IMG/VR virus record: IMGVR_UViG_3300043436_002497
Coordinates: 1-31,636 of that record
Reading direction: 5' to 3' (one strand)
Origin: a virus
DNA length: 31,636 nt
Numbering within the stretch: the first letter of the stretch is position 1; each line of letters starts with the position of its first letter. Shown here piece after piece: positions 8,101-14,010 of the stretch. Position numbers and translations under genes: made by a program. The notes below the pieces were generated by a model that saw only the letters and a program-made list of their open reading frames with translations, did not search any database and was not told the DNA's origin.

Positions 8101-8304
8101 TCAGATATTCAAAGTTGAGTTCTTAATGCTTTTCCCAAGGCTCTCAGCACGGCGTTGGGCGCGTGCCCTTTCGATATGAAGAGCCTTCCTATTTTGCCCC
8201 CTGGCACCAGTGCATGGAGAGAATGGGGGCGCACCGCATTGAGGGCAGAATCCCTCGTCAACTTCTTCCTCACTTCCTGATTTCCTGATTTCCTGATTAT
8301 TCAT
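8101..8304 (-). CDS. Small zinc-finger-like protein
   Basis: A 67-aa protein with CPQCGAPPFSPC, then a spaced His and Arg (ALHIERARAQRR), a pattern common in small phage proteins with one metal site. Residues about 4-10 (QEIRKSG) are the translation of an 8-base tandem repeat (8276-8298). The leader and first codons (ATGAATAATCAG) duplicate those of the methyltransferase. It overlaps the next gene upstream by four bases. Function unknown. Confidence 0.75.
   Translation of the reverse strand: MNNQEIRKSGSEEEVDEGFCPQCGAPPFSPCTGARGQNRKALHIERARAQRRAESLGKSIKNSTLNI
8276..8298. repeat. CCTGATTT octamer repeat
   Basis: Three tandem units of CCTGATTT inside the 5' end of the zinc-finger gene. The coding strand reads them as the N-terminal residues after MNN. 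Confidence 0.7.
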
Positions 8305-8489
8305 AGTGAGAGAGTTGAGTTCGTTGACCGCAGGCCGGGCACCTCGAGGGCATCCAGCTTCACCCAGATCCCCACACCGGCGGTGGAGTCGGCAGGGATC
8401 ACGCAGACCTCACGGGTCTTCGCGTGGGTCTGGACCACCTTCATCACCCGACCGGAGGACTTCAGCGTCACCAGATCTCCCACTTTCAA
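8301..8489 (-). CDS. Small DUF2158/YodC-like protein
   Basis: A 62-aa protein beginning KVGDLVTLKSSGRVMKVV, the pattern of the small beta-barrel YodC/DUF2158 proteins, with IWVKLDALEV near the end. The start is TTG at 8489, chosen because AAAGGAGG lies six bases upstream and the start overlaps the previous gene's stop. Its C-terminus (TNSTLSL) parallels that of the next gene (KNSTLNI), because the junction sequence is duplicated. Role unknown. Confidence 0.6.
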   Translation of the reverse strand: MKVGDLVTLKSSGRVMKVVQTHAKTREVCVIPADSTAGVGIWVKLDALEVPGLRSTNSTLSL

Positions 8490-8758
8490 AGCGCACCTCC
8501 TTTGGGTAATTTAATTTCTTCTCCCCAAACATCGTAATAGCTCTCCACTTCCTCAGGAATGCCCTCCCATTGGGTCCCACATTTGTCACAAACAAGCCTG
8601 ATCCCTTCAAATACAAATGGGCCGCGATCATACCTAGTCGCATGCCAACGAATACTTGTTTTATGACGGCACCACCTGTCTGAAGACCAAGGAATGGACA
8701 CCATGCGGAGCTCAGTTTTCTCAGTTGCTTTAAACGGGAGCTTCTTTCCTTTTTTCAC
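8486..8758 (-). CDS. Hypothetical protein with CxxC knuckle
   Basis: A 90-aa basic protein with a late CDKCGTQW motif and an upstream CRHKTSIRWH that together could form a zinc ribbon (Cys/His pairs). It is more AT-rich than the primase or terminase genes. The GTG start at 8758 has GGAGG nearby and overlaps the upstream stop by GTGA. Function not recognised. Confidence 0.75.
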   Translation of the reverse strand: MKKGKKLPFKATEKTELRMVSIPWSSDRWCRHKTSIRWHATRYDRGPFVFEGIRLVCDKCGTQWEGIPEEVESYYDVWGEEIKLPKGGAL

Positions 8759-9168
8759 AGGACACCTCCTTCAGCACAGACCTCCGTCCTTGCCCGTTCC
8801 CACCGGCGGAAGAGTGCTAAGCTGTTGTGGAACTTCTGGATCTCAGCCATCGTCAGCGGCGCGACCGTGCTGGGGATCAGCCCGATCCGCTGCCGGATCC
8901 GGCAGGCGTGGTGATTCGTCAGCTTGCAGAGGTATTCCAGCCCGTGACCGGCCAGCCACCCGATCAGCTCGAGGACAGACGAGGCCGACTCATATCCGAT
9001 GGGCTTGCAGTAGCCCCGAGTGCCACCGCGCCGAGCCCATGCCGAGACATCGACCTCGCGGCCTCGGATCACCTTCTTCTCCGAGAGATTCACATAGTCC
9101 TCCACAGCTTGCAGGATGATCGCCTCGGCGAGCTCGATCAGCGCGTCATCCACCTCGACCTGCCTCAT
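8755..9168 (-). CDS. Hypothetical early protein
   Basis: A 137-aa protein starting MRQVEVDDALIELAEAI. It is helical and contains SAWARRGGTRGYCKP and a short aromatic C-terminal half. The ATG at 9168 follows GAGGAGG and overlaps the previous stop by ATGA; the frame stays open upstream, but that part is the shadow of the preceding gene. No domain recognised. Confidence 0.75.
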   Translation of the reverse strand: MRQVEVDDALIELAEAIILQAVEDYVNLSEKKVIRGREVDVSAWARRGGTRGYCKPIGYESASSVLELIGWLAGHGLEYLCKLTNHHACRIRQRIGLIPSTVAPLTMAEIQKFHNSLALFRRWERARTEVCAEGGVL

Positions 9169-9386
9169 GGCTTCCTCCTCTTCTTCGGAGCATCCATCGC
9201 CATCGACGGGGCGAATCGGTCCAGTTCGATCTGTAGCTTCCGCACGGCCTTCCCGAGTTCGGCAAGCTCCTCCTGATTGGAGAAGGAAGACTTGTCCACC
9301 ACATGAGAGGCAGCCGCCCGGATGCGACGGCACTCGGCCTTCAGAGCTTGGATCTCATCGCAGAGATCGAGAACGCCTGAGTCCAT
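9165..9386 (-). CDS. Hypothetical helical protein
   Basis: A 73-aa protein, almost entirely predicted helix/coiled coil (LCDEIQALKAECRRIRAAA, then ELAELGKAVRKLQIELD) with a basic tail (KKRRKP). The ATG at 9386 is seven bases after AGGAGG and shares one base with the upstream stop (TGATG). A GTG three bases earlier is possible. Function unknown. Confidence 0.75.
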   Translation of the reverse strand: MDSGVLDLCDEIQALKAECRRIRAAASHVVDKSSFSNQEELAELGKAVRKLQIELDRFAPSMAMDAPKKRRKP

Positions 9387-9850
9387 CACTTGGCCTCCTG
9401 ATGGAGCAGATAGTCGTAGAACTCCACCATTGGCCTCAGAAGTTCACAGGCTTTCTTACGCTCAACTGTGCCCCACTTTTCAACCTCGGCCTTGCGCCTC
9501 CACATATCAAACTCCTGCCGAATCCCTTCGATTGAAATGATTGCACTTCCTTTGCCCAACCCGATGTTAAGGTTCGGTTTTTCCTCAGGCCATTTCACCC
9601 CGAGGTTAAACTCGAACTGAACAACCTTGTCGGCGACCACCTGAATCGCCTGTTCAAAATCTAACTCAAGTTGATTCTGTGCAATTTCGATGCACCTATC
9701 TTTGACATAATTGAACAGCTTGGTTCCAAGATGCCTTGCGGCATTTGCGCTTTCTAGTATCTCCCAAGCTCTTTCGATCTTGATGTCTCTTGAATCAATC
9801 TCACTGATGATCCCGAGAATGAATGCGTTTTTTGTTTCTGTTAGTTGCAT
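9386..9850 (-). CDS. Hypothetical early protein, AT-rich
   Basis: A 154-aa protein, helical, Glu/Lys/Ile-rich, with no motif I recognise (ISEIDSRDIKIERAWEIL, then FEFNLGVKWPEEKPN). Base composition is lower in GC than the primase or terminase genes, suggesting a separate origin. It overlaps the HTH gene upstream by ten bases and touches the next gene by TGATG. Confidence 0.7.
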   Translation of the reverse strand: MQLTETKNAFILGIISEIDSRDIKIERAWEILESANAARHLGTKLFNYVKDRCIEIAQNQLELDFEQAIQVVADKVVQFEFNLGVKWPEEKPNLNIGLGKGSAIISIEGIRQEFDMWRRKAEVEKWGTVERKKACELLRPMVEFYDYLLHQEAK

Positions 9851-10356
9851 GTGTTTTTCAATCTGTTGATGGCTTGTTTTTTTGCTGAGGTGAATGGGTC
9901 AGTAGCTAGTTCCTTGAAAATCTTTCTGGTTTTTGGTGCTTTCCTGAACTTTGTGACGACCCCGTTGCACAAGTCCGTGAATGCGATGACGTAATGACTA
10001 AAAAGGGATCTGGTAACCCCTAACTCCCTTGCTATCTGGGCTTGAGACTTCTTTTCACCGACCTGATCCAGCCCCCATGAGCAAGCTAGAGCCGGGAGCA
10101 TCACCCTCAGATTGTCGCATCGAAGCAAGAACCCGATCACACGCCCAAATGACTCCCTGTGCTCTCCAGCCAGTTTTTTCTTTTCTTCTGAATGCCATTC
10201 GAGAACGCGAAGAGCTTGCTTCGGTGTAATGCCAAGCAAATCGGCGAGAATATCCTCTTCTTTGTCGATCTCGGCGGCATAGTCTGGCGTGTAGGCCGAC
10301 TCAGCCGTGTCATTGCTGTAGGCGCGAAACGCCTCCTGGGGAGATGAGGAGATCAT
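9841..10356 (-). CDS. HTH DNA-binding protein
   Basis: About 171 aa. The C-terminal third contains a helix-turn-helix (KSQAQIARELGVTRSLFSHY), followed by a basic stretch (KFRKAPKTRKIFKEL). The N-terminal part has an acidic segment (EIDKEEDILADLLGIT). It probably regulates early transcription or binds the phage origin. I chose the ATG at 10356 (MISSSPQEAF), which overlaps the previous stop by ATGA. The HTH is visible; the role is inferred. Confidence 0.75.
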   Translation of the reverse strand: MISSSPQEAFRAYSNDTAESAYTPDYAAEIDKEEDILADLLGITPKQALRVLEWHSEEKKKLAGEHRESFGRVIGFLLRCDNLRVMLPALACSWGLDQVGEKKSQAQIARELGVTRSLFSHYVIAFTDLCNGVVTKFRKAPKTRKIFKELATDPFTSAKKQAINRLKNTCN

Positions 10357-10619
10357 GCCTTTTTCTGAGCCTCCACTTTGAGCATCCGCTGACGACGAGC
10401 GCGGGCCGCCTCGATGCACCACTGCACCTCATCAGGGAAGTCGATCCCGGCAATGGCCAGCACCCGATCCGCCGCCACCACCGACTCGTGGCAGCAGTCG
10501 CAGAGTTCCCATGGGAAGACCTGATCGCCACCGTCCTCCTCGAGGGGAGTCCCGTGAACCCACTGAGCCTGCGTCAGGCACCCTGGCATCGTGCAGATGC
10601 CGAGATTGGTGGCATTCAT
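10353..10619 (-). CDS. Small Cys-rich hypothetical protein
   Basis: An 88-aa protein with several cysteines (GICTMPGCLTQAQW, then ELCDCCHES) that could hold a metal, and a basic C-terminus (ARARRQRMLKVEAQKKA). The ATG at 10619 has GGGAGGTGG upstream and overlaps the preceding micro-gene by ATGA. Function unknown. Confidence 0.7.
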   Translation of the reverse strand: MNATNLGICTMPGCLTQAQWVHGTPLEEDGGDQVFPWELCDCCHESVVAADRVLAIAGIDFPDEVQWCIEAARARRQRMLKVEAQKKA

Positions 10620-10708
10620 CGTCCACCTCCCGACTTCCAGAGATTCCAGAGCAGGGCCGAGGCCGTGACCGCCAGCAGCACTTGGTAGAAGGGAGTGCAG
10701 TCTTTCAT
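10616..10708 (-). CDS. Micro-protein with one membrane segment
   Basis: 30 aa: a short polar start (MKDCTPFYQ), a hydrophobic helix (VLLAVTASALLWNLW) and a basic end (KSGGGR), as in single-pass membrane peptides. GGGGAGGG precedes the ATG, and both ends are joined to neighbours by ATGA overlaps, which supports translation despite the length. Role unknown; an early membrane-acting peptide is possible. Confidence 0.65.
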   Translation of the reverse strand: MKDCTPFYQVLLAVTASALLWNLWKSGGGR

Positions 10709-10818
10709 TTTGCCCTCCCCTTGATGCGGAACTTCGGAGCCAGATGGAGCAACTGCTCCACAAAGGCCGAGACGAACTCCTCACGGGTCGCGTAGAAGTC
10801 GAAGTGAAGCTGGTTCAT
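10705..10818 (-). CDS. Micro-protein, 37 aa
   Basis: Starts MNQLHFDFYATREEFVSAF, then an amphipathic helix and a basic tail (KFRIKGRAK). AGGGGGG lies upstream of the ATG, and four-base overlaps tie it to both neighbours. No family recognised. Confidence 0.65.
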   Translation of the reverse strand: MNQLHFDFYATREEFVSAFVEQLLHLAPKFRIKGRAK

Positions 10819-10994
10819 TTGCCCCCCTTTAGGTTCTTTTCCACGCGCATGTATTCGCGCCAGAGGGTTGCCTTCACCGCCGCCTCATACCCAGTGATGC
10901 GCTTATACCAAGCCCAGATCCGAGCCCAGAACCCGACCGGCTGCTGGAACTGCCGAGCATAGGCGAGAGCCGCCTCGAGAGTGGGATCGCTCAT
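10815..10994 (-). CDS. Small Trp-rich hypothetical protein, 59 aa
   Basis: MSDPTLEAALAYARQ, followed by an aromatic segment (VGFWARIWAWYKRITGYE) and a basic C-terminus. The ATG at 10994 is preceded by GGGAGG at good spacing and overlaps the upstream stop. Trp residues near basic ones suggest membrane-surface association, but this is a guess. Confidence 0.7.
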   Translation of the reverse strand: MSDPTLEAALAYARQFQQPVGFWARIWAWYKRITGYEAAVKATLWREYMRVEKNLKGGK

Positions 10995-11101
10995 CGTGAA
11001 CCTCCCGTGAAACGGGCAATCAGCCCGGCAAGAACCTCAGCCAACTCCCGACGGCCAATAAACAGGACGACCGTCCCCGCCGCGAAAAGCAGGGCGATCA
11101 C
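10991..11101 (-). CDS. Micro-protein with membrane segment, 36 aa
   Basis: Starts with a hydrophobic stretch (MIALLFAAGTVVLFIG), then RRELAEVLAGLIARF, so probably a single-pass inner-membrane peptide. The GTG start at 11101 has AGGAGG five bases upstream and overlaps the previous stop (GTGA). Function unknown. Confidence 0.65.
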   Translation of the reverse strand: MIALLFAAGTVVLFIGRRELAEVLAGLIARFTGGSR

Positions 11102-11271
11102 AGGGCACCTCCTTCAGCTTGCAAGAGAAGTGTGATTCCTGCACACTGCCCCCTGAAATCGACGGACTGAACACTACGAATTGTGGAACTCGTGTGGAAC
11201 TGGCCGCGATTTACAGAGTAAATCACTGCCCTGTGGTGTAACGGTAATTTGGATTTGGGTGGTTTTTTCAT
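11098..11271 (-). CDS. First gene of the early unit, hypothetical 57 aa
   Basis: MKKPPKSKLPLHHRAVIYS and on, basic and unrecognised. I chose the ATG at 11271; an earlier in-frame ATG at 11322 would extend it into the integrase start region. It is the furthest upstream minus-strand gene of the early unit, so the early promoter should lie just above it. One pair of GTGGAACT repeats lies inside it. Confidence 0.5.
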   Translation of the reverse strand: MKKPPKSKLPLHHRAVIYSVNRGQFHTSSTIRSVQSVDFRGQCAGITLLLQAEGGAL

Positions 11272-11340
11272 GGTTTCTACTCTGTTAGGGTTGGACTGAA
11301 ATGGAAATATTCCTTCCTTCATGTGGAACTATGTGGAACT
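11183..11340. promoter_or_regulatory. Paired GTGGAACT sites flanking the integrase/early start
   Basis: The octamer GTGGAACT occurs at 11183-11190 and 11194-11201 (11-base period) and at 11323-11330 and 11333-11340 (10-base period). About one helical turn within each pair fits side-by-side protein binding. Candidates are integrase arm sites or operators controlling the divergent early and int transcripts. A small palindrome GGAAATATTCC lies between the pairs (about 11302). Confidence 0.5.
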
Positions 11341-11349
11341 GGTTATGGC

Positions 11350-12450
11350 ATGGCCTACCTCGTGAAACATGCCCGGTCTCCGTTCTGGTTTCTGCGATTC
11401 CGTGACTTGGAAAGGCAACGCTGGCGTGAGGAGAACCTCAAGCTGCGCGTCGATTGCCCGAAGGAGTCGGCCAAGGCCGTGAAGGAGGCGGCGCGGCGAA
11501 CCTCTCAGGAGGCCATCGTCAGACCGAACAGGGGAGGGGATTTCGTCGAGTGGGTTCCCGACTACATCACCGCCCACTACAAGAACCCGCGCACTCTCCT
11601 GCGATCCCGATACTTCTGGAGCACGGTGCATGTCTTCCTGCACGAGCAGGGGATCCGCATGCCGAGCGAGGTCACCTACAAGCACGCCCAAGCCTATCTC
11701 GACTGGAGGAAGGGGGCCGGAGGTGAGCATGCCAGCCACAACACCGCCCGTGCCGAGTTGAAATTCCTCAGCTTCCTCATGAGCGAGGCGATCCGTAGAG
11801 GGCTTGCCGAGTCGAACGGCCTCGCCCTGGCACGAGTCCCCACCACCCCGCCCAAGGAAAAGCGAGAGATCACCCTCACCGAGATCACTGCGGTGAGGCA
11901 GGCCCTGCGCGACCAGCCCGGATGGATGGCTACCGCCTTCGAGCTTCAGCTTCACCTCGGATGCCGCTTCTCCGAGACCCGCATTCCCATGGGTAGGATC
12001 GACCTGAAGAGCAAGACCATCCAGATCCGCGATGCCAAGCGGCAGGAGGGAGACGCTAGGAAGTGGTTCAGCGCACCGATCAATGACCAGCTTGCCAGCT
12101 TCCTGAAGGGCATCACCCCCCACGACGGCCACACCCTGCCCGAGATCGCGCGGACGATGAACCGAGACTTCAACCGGGTGCTGGGCCGTGCTGCTAATGG
12201 ATTGACGAGTCATTGTCTGAGGGTCTCCTTTATTTCACGACTCCATCGAGCCGGGCTCTCCGAGAACGAAGCGATGCGACTGGTGAATCACTCGACGAGG
12301 ATGGTCCACCGTCTCTACTCGAAGCTGAACGTCGAGGACGCACGGCGCGCGATGAAGCGGGTGCCGCTGCCCCCGCCTCCGCCGCCAAAAAAGCGCGCAC
12401 CCAGCGCAGGGTCGTCTTCTTCCCGAAAAAAGGGCACCCGCGCCGCTTGA
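11350..12450 (+). CDS. int: Tyrosine recombinase / integrase
   Basis: About 366 aa; integrates and excises the phage genome. A core-binding domain (TVHVFLHEQG, SHNTARAELKFLSFLMSEA) precedes the catalytic domain. Visible active residues are Arg in LGCRFSE (about 206), HCLR (His288, Arg291), His314 in VNHST and Tyr323 in HRLYSKL. The C-terminus is an unusual Pro then Ser/Lys/Arg tail (PLPPPPPPKKRAP), encoded where another gene runs on the opposite strand. I chose the ATG at 11350 (MAYLVKHARSPFW); the GTG at 11323 would start inside a GTGGAACT repeat. It shows the phage is temperate. Confidence 0.93.
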   Translation: MAYLVKHARSPFWFLRFRDLERQRWREENLKLRVDCPKESAKAVKEAARRTSQEAIVRPNRGGDFVEWVPDYITAHYKNPRTLLRSRYFWSTVHVFLHEQGIRMPSEVTYKHAQAYLDWRKGAGGEHASHNTARAELKFLSFLMSEAIRRGLAESNGLALARVPTTPPKEKREITLTEITAVRQALRDQPGWMATAFELQLHLGCRFSETRIPMGRIDLKSKTIQIRDAKRQEGDARKWFSAPINDQLASFLKGITPHDGHTLPEIARTMNRDFNRVLGRAANGLTSHCLRVSFISRLHRAGLSENEAMRLVNHSTRMVHRLYSKLNVEDARRAMKRVPLPPPPPPKKRAPSAGSSSSRKKGTRAA

Positions 12451-12544
12451 GGGAGGAGAGTTCCGTCGGGCTCATCCCGACGAGCGGAGCGAGGGCCTTG
12501 GGGAACTCCAGCCGGTCGATGTCGATTGTGGAGATGGTTGCCAT
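12230..12544 (-). CDS. Excisionase-like HTH protein, antisense to int 3' end
   Basis: A 104-aa protein. Residues about 15-55 read as a winged/MerR-like HTH (ALAPLVGMSPTELSSLKRRG, then CPFFGKKTTLRWVRAFL), as in small excisionase or Nu1-like proteins. The rest is Ala/Arg/Ser-rich and may be only the shadow of the integrase. The start is five bases after the stop of the RHH gene, suggesting one unit. About 221 bases overlap int tail to tail. I trust the HTH half more than the tail. Confidence 0.5.
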   Translation of the reverse strand: MATISTIDIDRLEFPKALAPLVGMSPTELSSLKRRGCPFFGKKTTLRWVRAFLAAEAGAAAPASSRAVRPRRSASSRDGGPSSSSDSPVASLRSRRARLDGVVK

Positions 12545-12549
12545 GGGGC

Positions 12550-12708
12550 TCAGGAAACTTTCTTGGGGGTGCCGTAGGTTTTTCGGATCGCCTTGCGGAT
12601 CAGGTCGGCGACTTTCAGGTCTTCGGAGGCAGCCAGCTTGCGGAGGTGCATGAAGACTGGCTCCGCGACCCGCACGTTCACCTGCTTAGTGAGTGTCATT
12701 TCGTTCAT
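12550..12708 (-). CDS. Ribbon-helix-helix regulator (minus-strand partner)
   Basis: A 52-aa protein with an RHH fold pattern: strand KQVNVRVAEPVF, then helices HLRKLAASEDLKVADLIRKA and IRKTYG. It is a clear paralogue of the divergent gene at 12810, sharing the alternating strand and the ending LIRxAIxKTY. The ATG at 12708 is five bases from a 13-bp repeat covering the likely -10 (TTGCAA, 16 bases, TATACC on minus). Probably a repressor of one arm of a genetic switch. Confidence 0.8.
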   Translation of the reverse strand: MNEMTLTKQVNVRVAEPVFMHLRKLAASEDLKVADLIRKAIRKTYGTPKKVS

Positions 12709-12809
12709 TGGATGTATTGGTATACAAAAGGTAGTAATGCTTGCAATCTAATTCTTTTGCTTACCGAAAAAAAAGTTTTGCGCGGGTCGTATTGGTATAC
12801 ATTGCACCT
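12709..12809. promoter_or_regulatory. Divergent promoter/operator between the two RHH genes
   Basis: GTATTGGTATACA occurs in the same orientation at 12714-12726 and 12789-12801, each next to one of the two start codons, with the palindrome GTATAC at its heart. On minus, TTGCAA, a 16-base spacer and TATACC form a fair promoter whose -10 overlaps the first copy. Binding by one or both RHH proteins would give cross or auto control. Confidence 0.7.
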
Positions 12810-13070
12810 ATGAAGATGAATAAAGCAGTCCAGATCAGGATGCCTATGGCGGTCTGGGATCACCTTGCCAAGTTGGCTGAACAACGCGCCCCAGGGACAA
12901 AGGTCACCGCTTTGATCCGTGAAGCCATTCACAAGACCTACTTCGGAGACGATCCCAATGGAGGGACAGTGGTTCCATCCGATCCCACTATCCCGTCGAG
13001 CCCTTATCGCCTTCAGGAAATCACCGCACTCCGGGCGGCTGAGGAACCGAAAAAATCACGAACCCAGTGA
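12810..13070 (+). CDS. Ribbon-helix-helix regulator (plus-strand partner)
   Basis: An 86-aa protein. Residues 4-45 are RHH-like (KAVQIRMPMAVWDHLAKLAE, then VTALIREAIHKTYFG) and match the 12550 gene position for position. A Pro/Ser-rich linker and short helix extend the C-terminus. The ATG at 12810 is chosen because it gives the compact RHH and places the 13-bp repeat eight bases upstream. It is likely made in the lysogen with the downstream membrane protein, but that is inference. Confidence 0.8.
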   Translation: MKMNKAVQIRMPMAVWDHLAKLAEQRAPGTKVTALIREAIHKTYFGDDPNGGTVVPSDPTIPSSPYRLQEITALRAAEEPKKSRTQ

Positions 13071-13117
13071 TTTTATCCTTTCCCGACGGGCTACCTTTGT
13101 AGAACAAATGCACTCTT

Positions 13118-13384
13118 ATGAATAGCGTATTCTTTCTAGCCGATGCCGGTGGGGCCTTTGCGGCTTTCGGGGTCTTTGGGATCCTTGCCGGAGTGGTGGT
13201 GGGTTTGCTCTATGCCCTCTTCCCCCTGATCGTCATGTGGCAGATTGGCGGGGTGAAGCAGCGGATCGACCGGCAGCGCACTGAGGAATTGAAGGCCATT
13301 GCCTCAGCCACCGAGGAACTTCAGAGGCAGAATGCCCTCACCCGCCAGCTTCTCAGGGCCTACGGCCACGAGCCGGAAGCCTAG
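13118..13384 (+). CDS. Small membrane protein
   Basis: An 88-aa protein. Residues about 10-46 are strongly hydrophobic (GVFGILAGVVVGLLYALFPL and on), enough for one long or two short membrane spans. A charged helical tail follows (RIDRQRTEELKAIASATEEL). It follows an RHH regulator on the same strand, so it may be expressed in the prophage state, for example in superinfection exclusion; nothing in the sequence proves this. It overlaps the convergent next gene by four bases. Confidence 0.7.
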   Translation: MNSVFFLADAGGAFAAFGVFGILAGVVVGLLYALFPLIVMWQIGGVKQRIDRQRTEELKAIASATEELQRQNALTRQLLRAYGHEPEA

Positions 13385-13632
13385 AACTCGACGCGACGGT
13401 AGCCGTCCTTCCAGAGGAAGTCTGTCAGGCGGGAGGCGTAGGCCCTCACCATCATCTCACTGGCCTCGGGAATCAAGAGATGCAGGGCCTCATGGATTTT
13501 AGTGTCCAGGGCTTCTTTCGCAGAGGGATGCTTGGGATCCACCACCACCACGTCGGGAGAGATCGCCAGACCGTGAGCCCCTTCGCGACCGAGGCTGCGG
13601 TAGGTGAGCTTCAGTCGGCGGGGCAGTTTCAT
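13381..13632 (-). CDS. Zincin-like small protein (HExxH)
   Basis: An 83-aa protein with DTKIHEALHLLIPEASE. HEALH is a zinc-metallopeptidase HExxH motif, followed by a downstream Glu in the helix. Similar small phage and prophage proteins are annotated as putative metallopeptidases, but substrates are unknown. A heptamer array (13642-13667) forms the leader directly before the ATG; there is no Shine-Dalgarno site. Confidence 0.65.
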   Translation of the reverse strand: MKLPRRLKLTYRSLGREGAHGLAISPDVVVVDPKHPSAKEALDTKIHEALHLLIPEASEMMVRAYASRLTDFLWKDGYRRVEF

Positions 13633-13641
13633 GGATGGGCA

Positions 13642-13667
13642 GGCTGAAGGCTGAAGACTGAAGGCTG
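13642..13667. repeat. CTTCAGC heptamer array 3 (as GGCTGAA)
   Basis: GGCTGAA x2, GACTGAA, GGCTG, followed by TTAG. It lies between the 13668 gene's stop and the zincin-like gene's start. Confidence 0.85.
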
Positions 13668-13862
13668 TTAGTCGGGAAGCTGCTGGATCTTGTCCATGAG
13701 CATGGCGTGAAAGTCGGCGAGGGCCTCGAGCATGTCCTCGTGGTCGTCTGTAGCGAAGCGGAGTCTGAATGGCAATTCAATGCCCGTGATGGAGACATCG
13801 AGCGAGAGCACCCAGCGGATCTTGCCCTCGGGGAGTTGCTCGCTCTCGGTCACGACGCTCAC
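13668..13862 (-). CDS. Hypothetical protein, 64 aa
   Basis: Small acidic protein (RWVLSLDVSITGIELPFRLR, then ATDDHEDMLEALADFHAMLM) with an alternating strand region and a terminal helix. The GTG start at 13862 overlaps the previous micro-gene stop (GTGA) and lies in a TTCATCCCC repeat that also starts the gene at 18393. Function unknown. Confidence 0.7.
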   Translation of the reverse strand: MSVVTESEQLPEGKIRWVLSLDVSITGIELPFRLRFATDDHEDMLEALADFHAMLMDKIQQLPD

Positions 13863-13945
13863 AGGGATGAAGGGGATGAAAGGGATAGTTGCGCCTTCAG
13901 CCTCTCGACTTCGGCCTCTGATGCGGCGAGTTCTTGCTCAATCAT
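13859..13945 (-). CDS. Micro-gene, coiled-coil fragment (28 aa)
   Basis: MIEQELAASEAEVERLKAQL plus a Ser-rich end. It matches the ELAASKAEVERLRAF coil of the gene at 14007-14675. It overlaps the micro-gene before it by ATGA and the gene after it by GTGA, so the coupling chain is intact although the peptide is only a fragment. Confidence 0.5.
   Translation of the reverse strand: MIEQELAASEAEVERLKAQLSLSSPSSL
13860..13886. repeat. GGGATGAAG 9-base repeat, copy 1
   Basis: The 21 bases from 13860 (CACAGGGATGAAGGGGATGA and the next base) recur at 18391-18411. On minus each is TTCATCCCC repeats ending in the GTG start of a different gene. Confidence 0.8.
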
Positions 13946-14010
13946 TCGGCAGATTGTGTAATGTAGTATCGCTCACGAGCGGCATCGGTGCGTGGTGTGT
14001 CGGTTGTCAT
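13942..14010 (-). CDS. Micro-gene, TPRTDA N-terminal fragment (22 aa)
   Basis: MTTDTPRTDAARERYYITQS and two more residues. The DTPRTDA start is shared with the 14675 gene (MSDTPRTDAKS). It is joined by four-base overlaps to the genes on both sides. With the next micro-gene it looks like a shrunken, frame-broken duplicate of the larger coil gene. Confidence 0.5.
   Translation of the reverse strand: MTTDTPRTDAARERYYITQSAE

Noticed and set aside
11225-11260. TGGTGTAACGGTA resembling a tRNA D-arm, as a possible attP core
   Set aside because: No anticodon or T-arm follows in either direction, so it is only a short resemblance.
11329-12213. Long minus-strand frame opposite the integrase
   Set aside because: The integrase has a full catalytic set; the antisense frame has no recognisable features.
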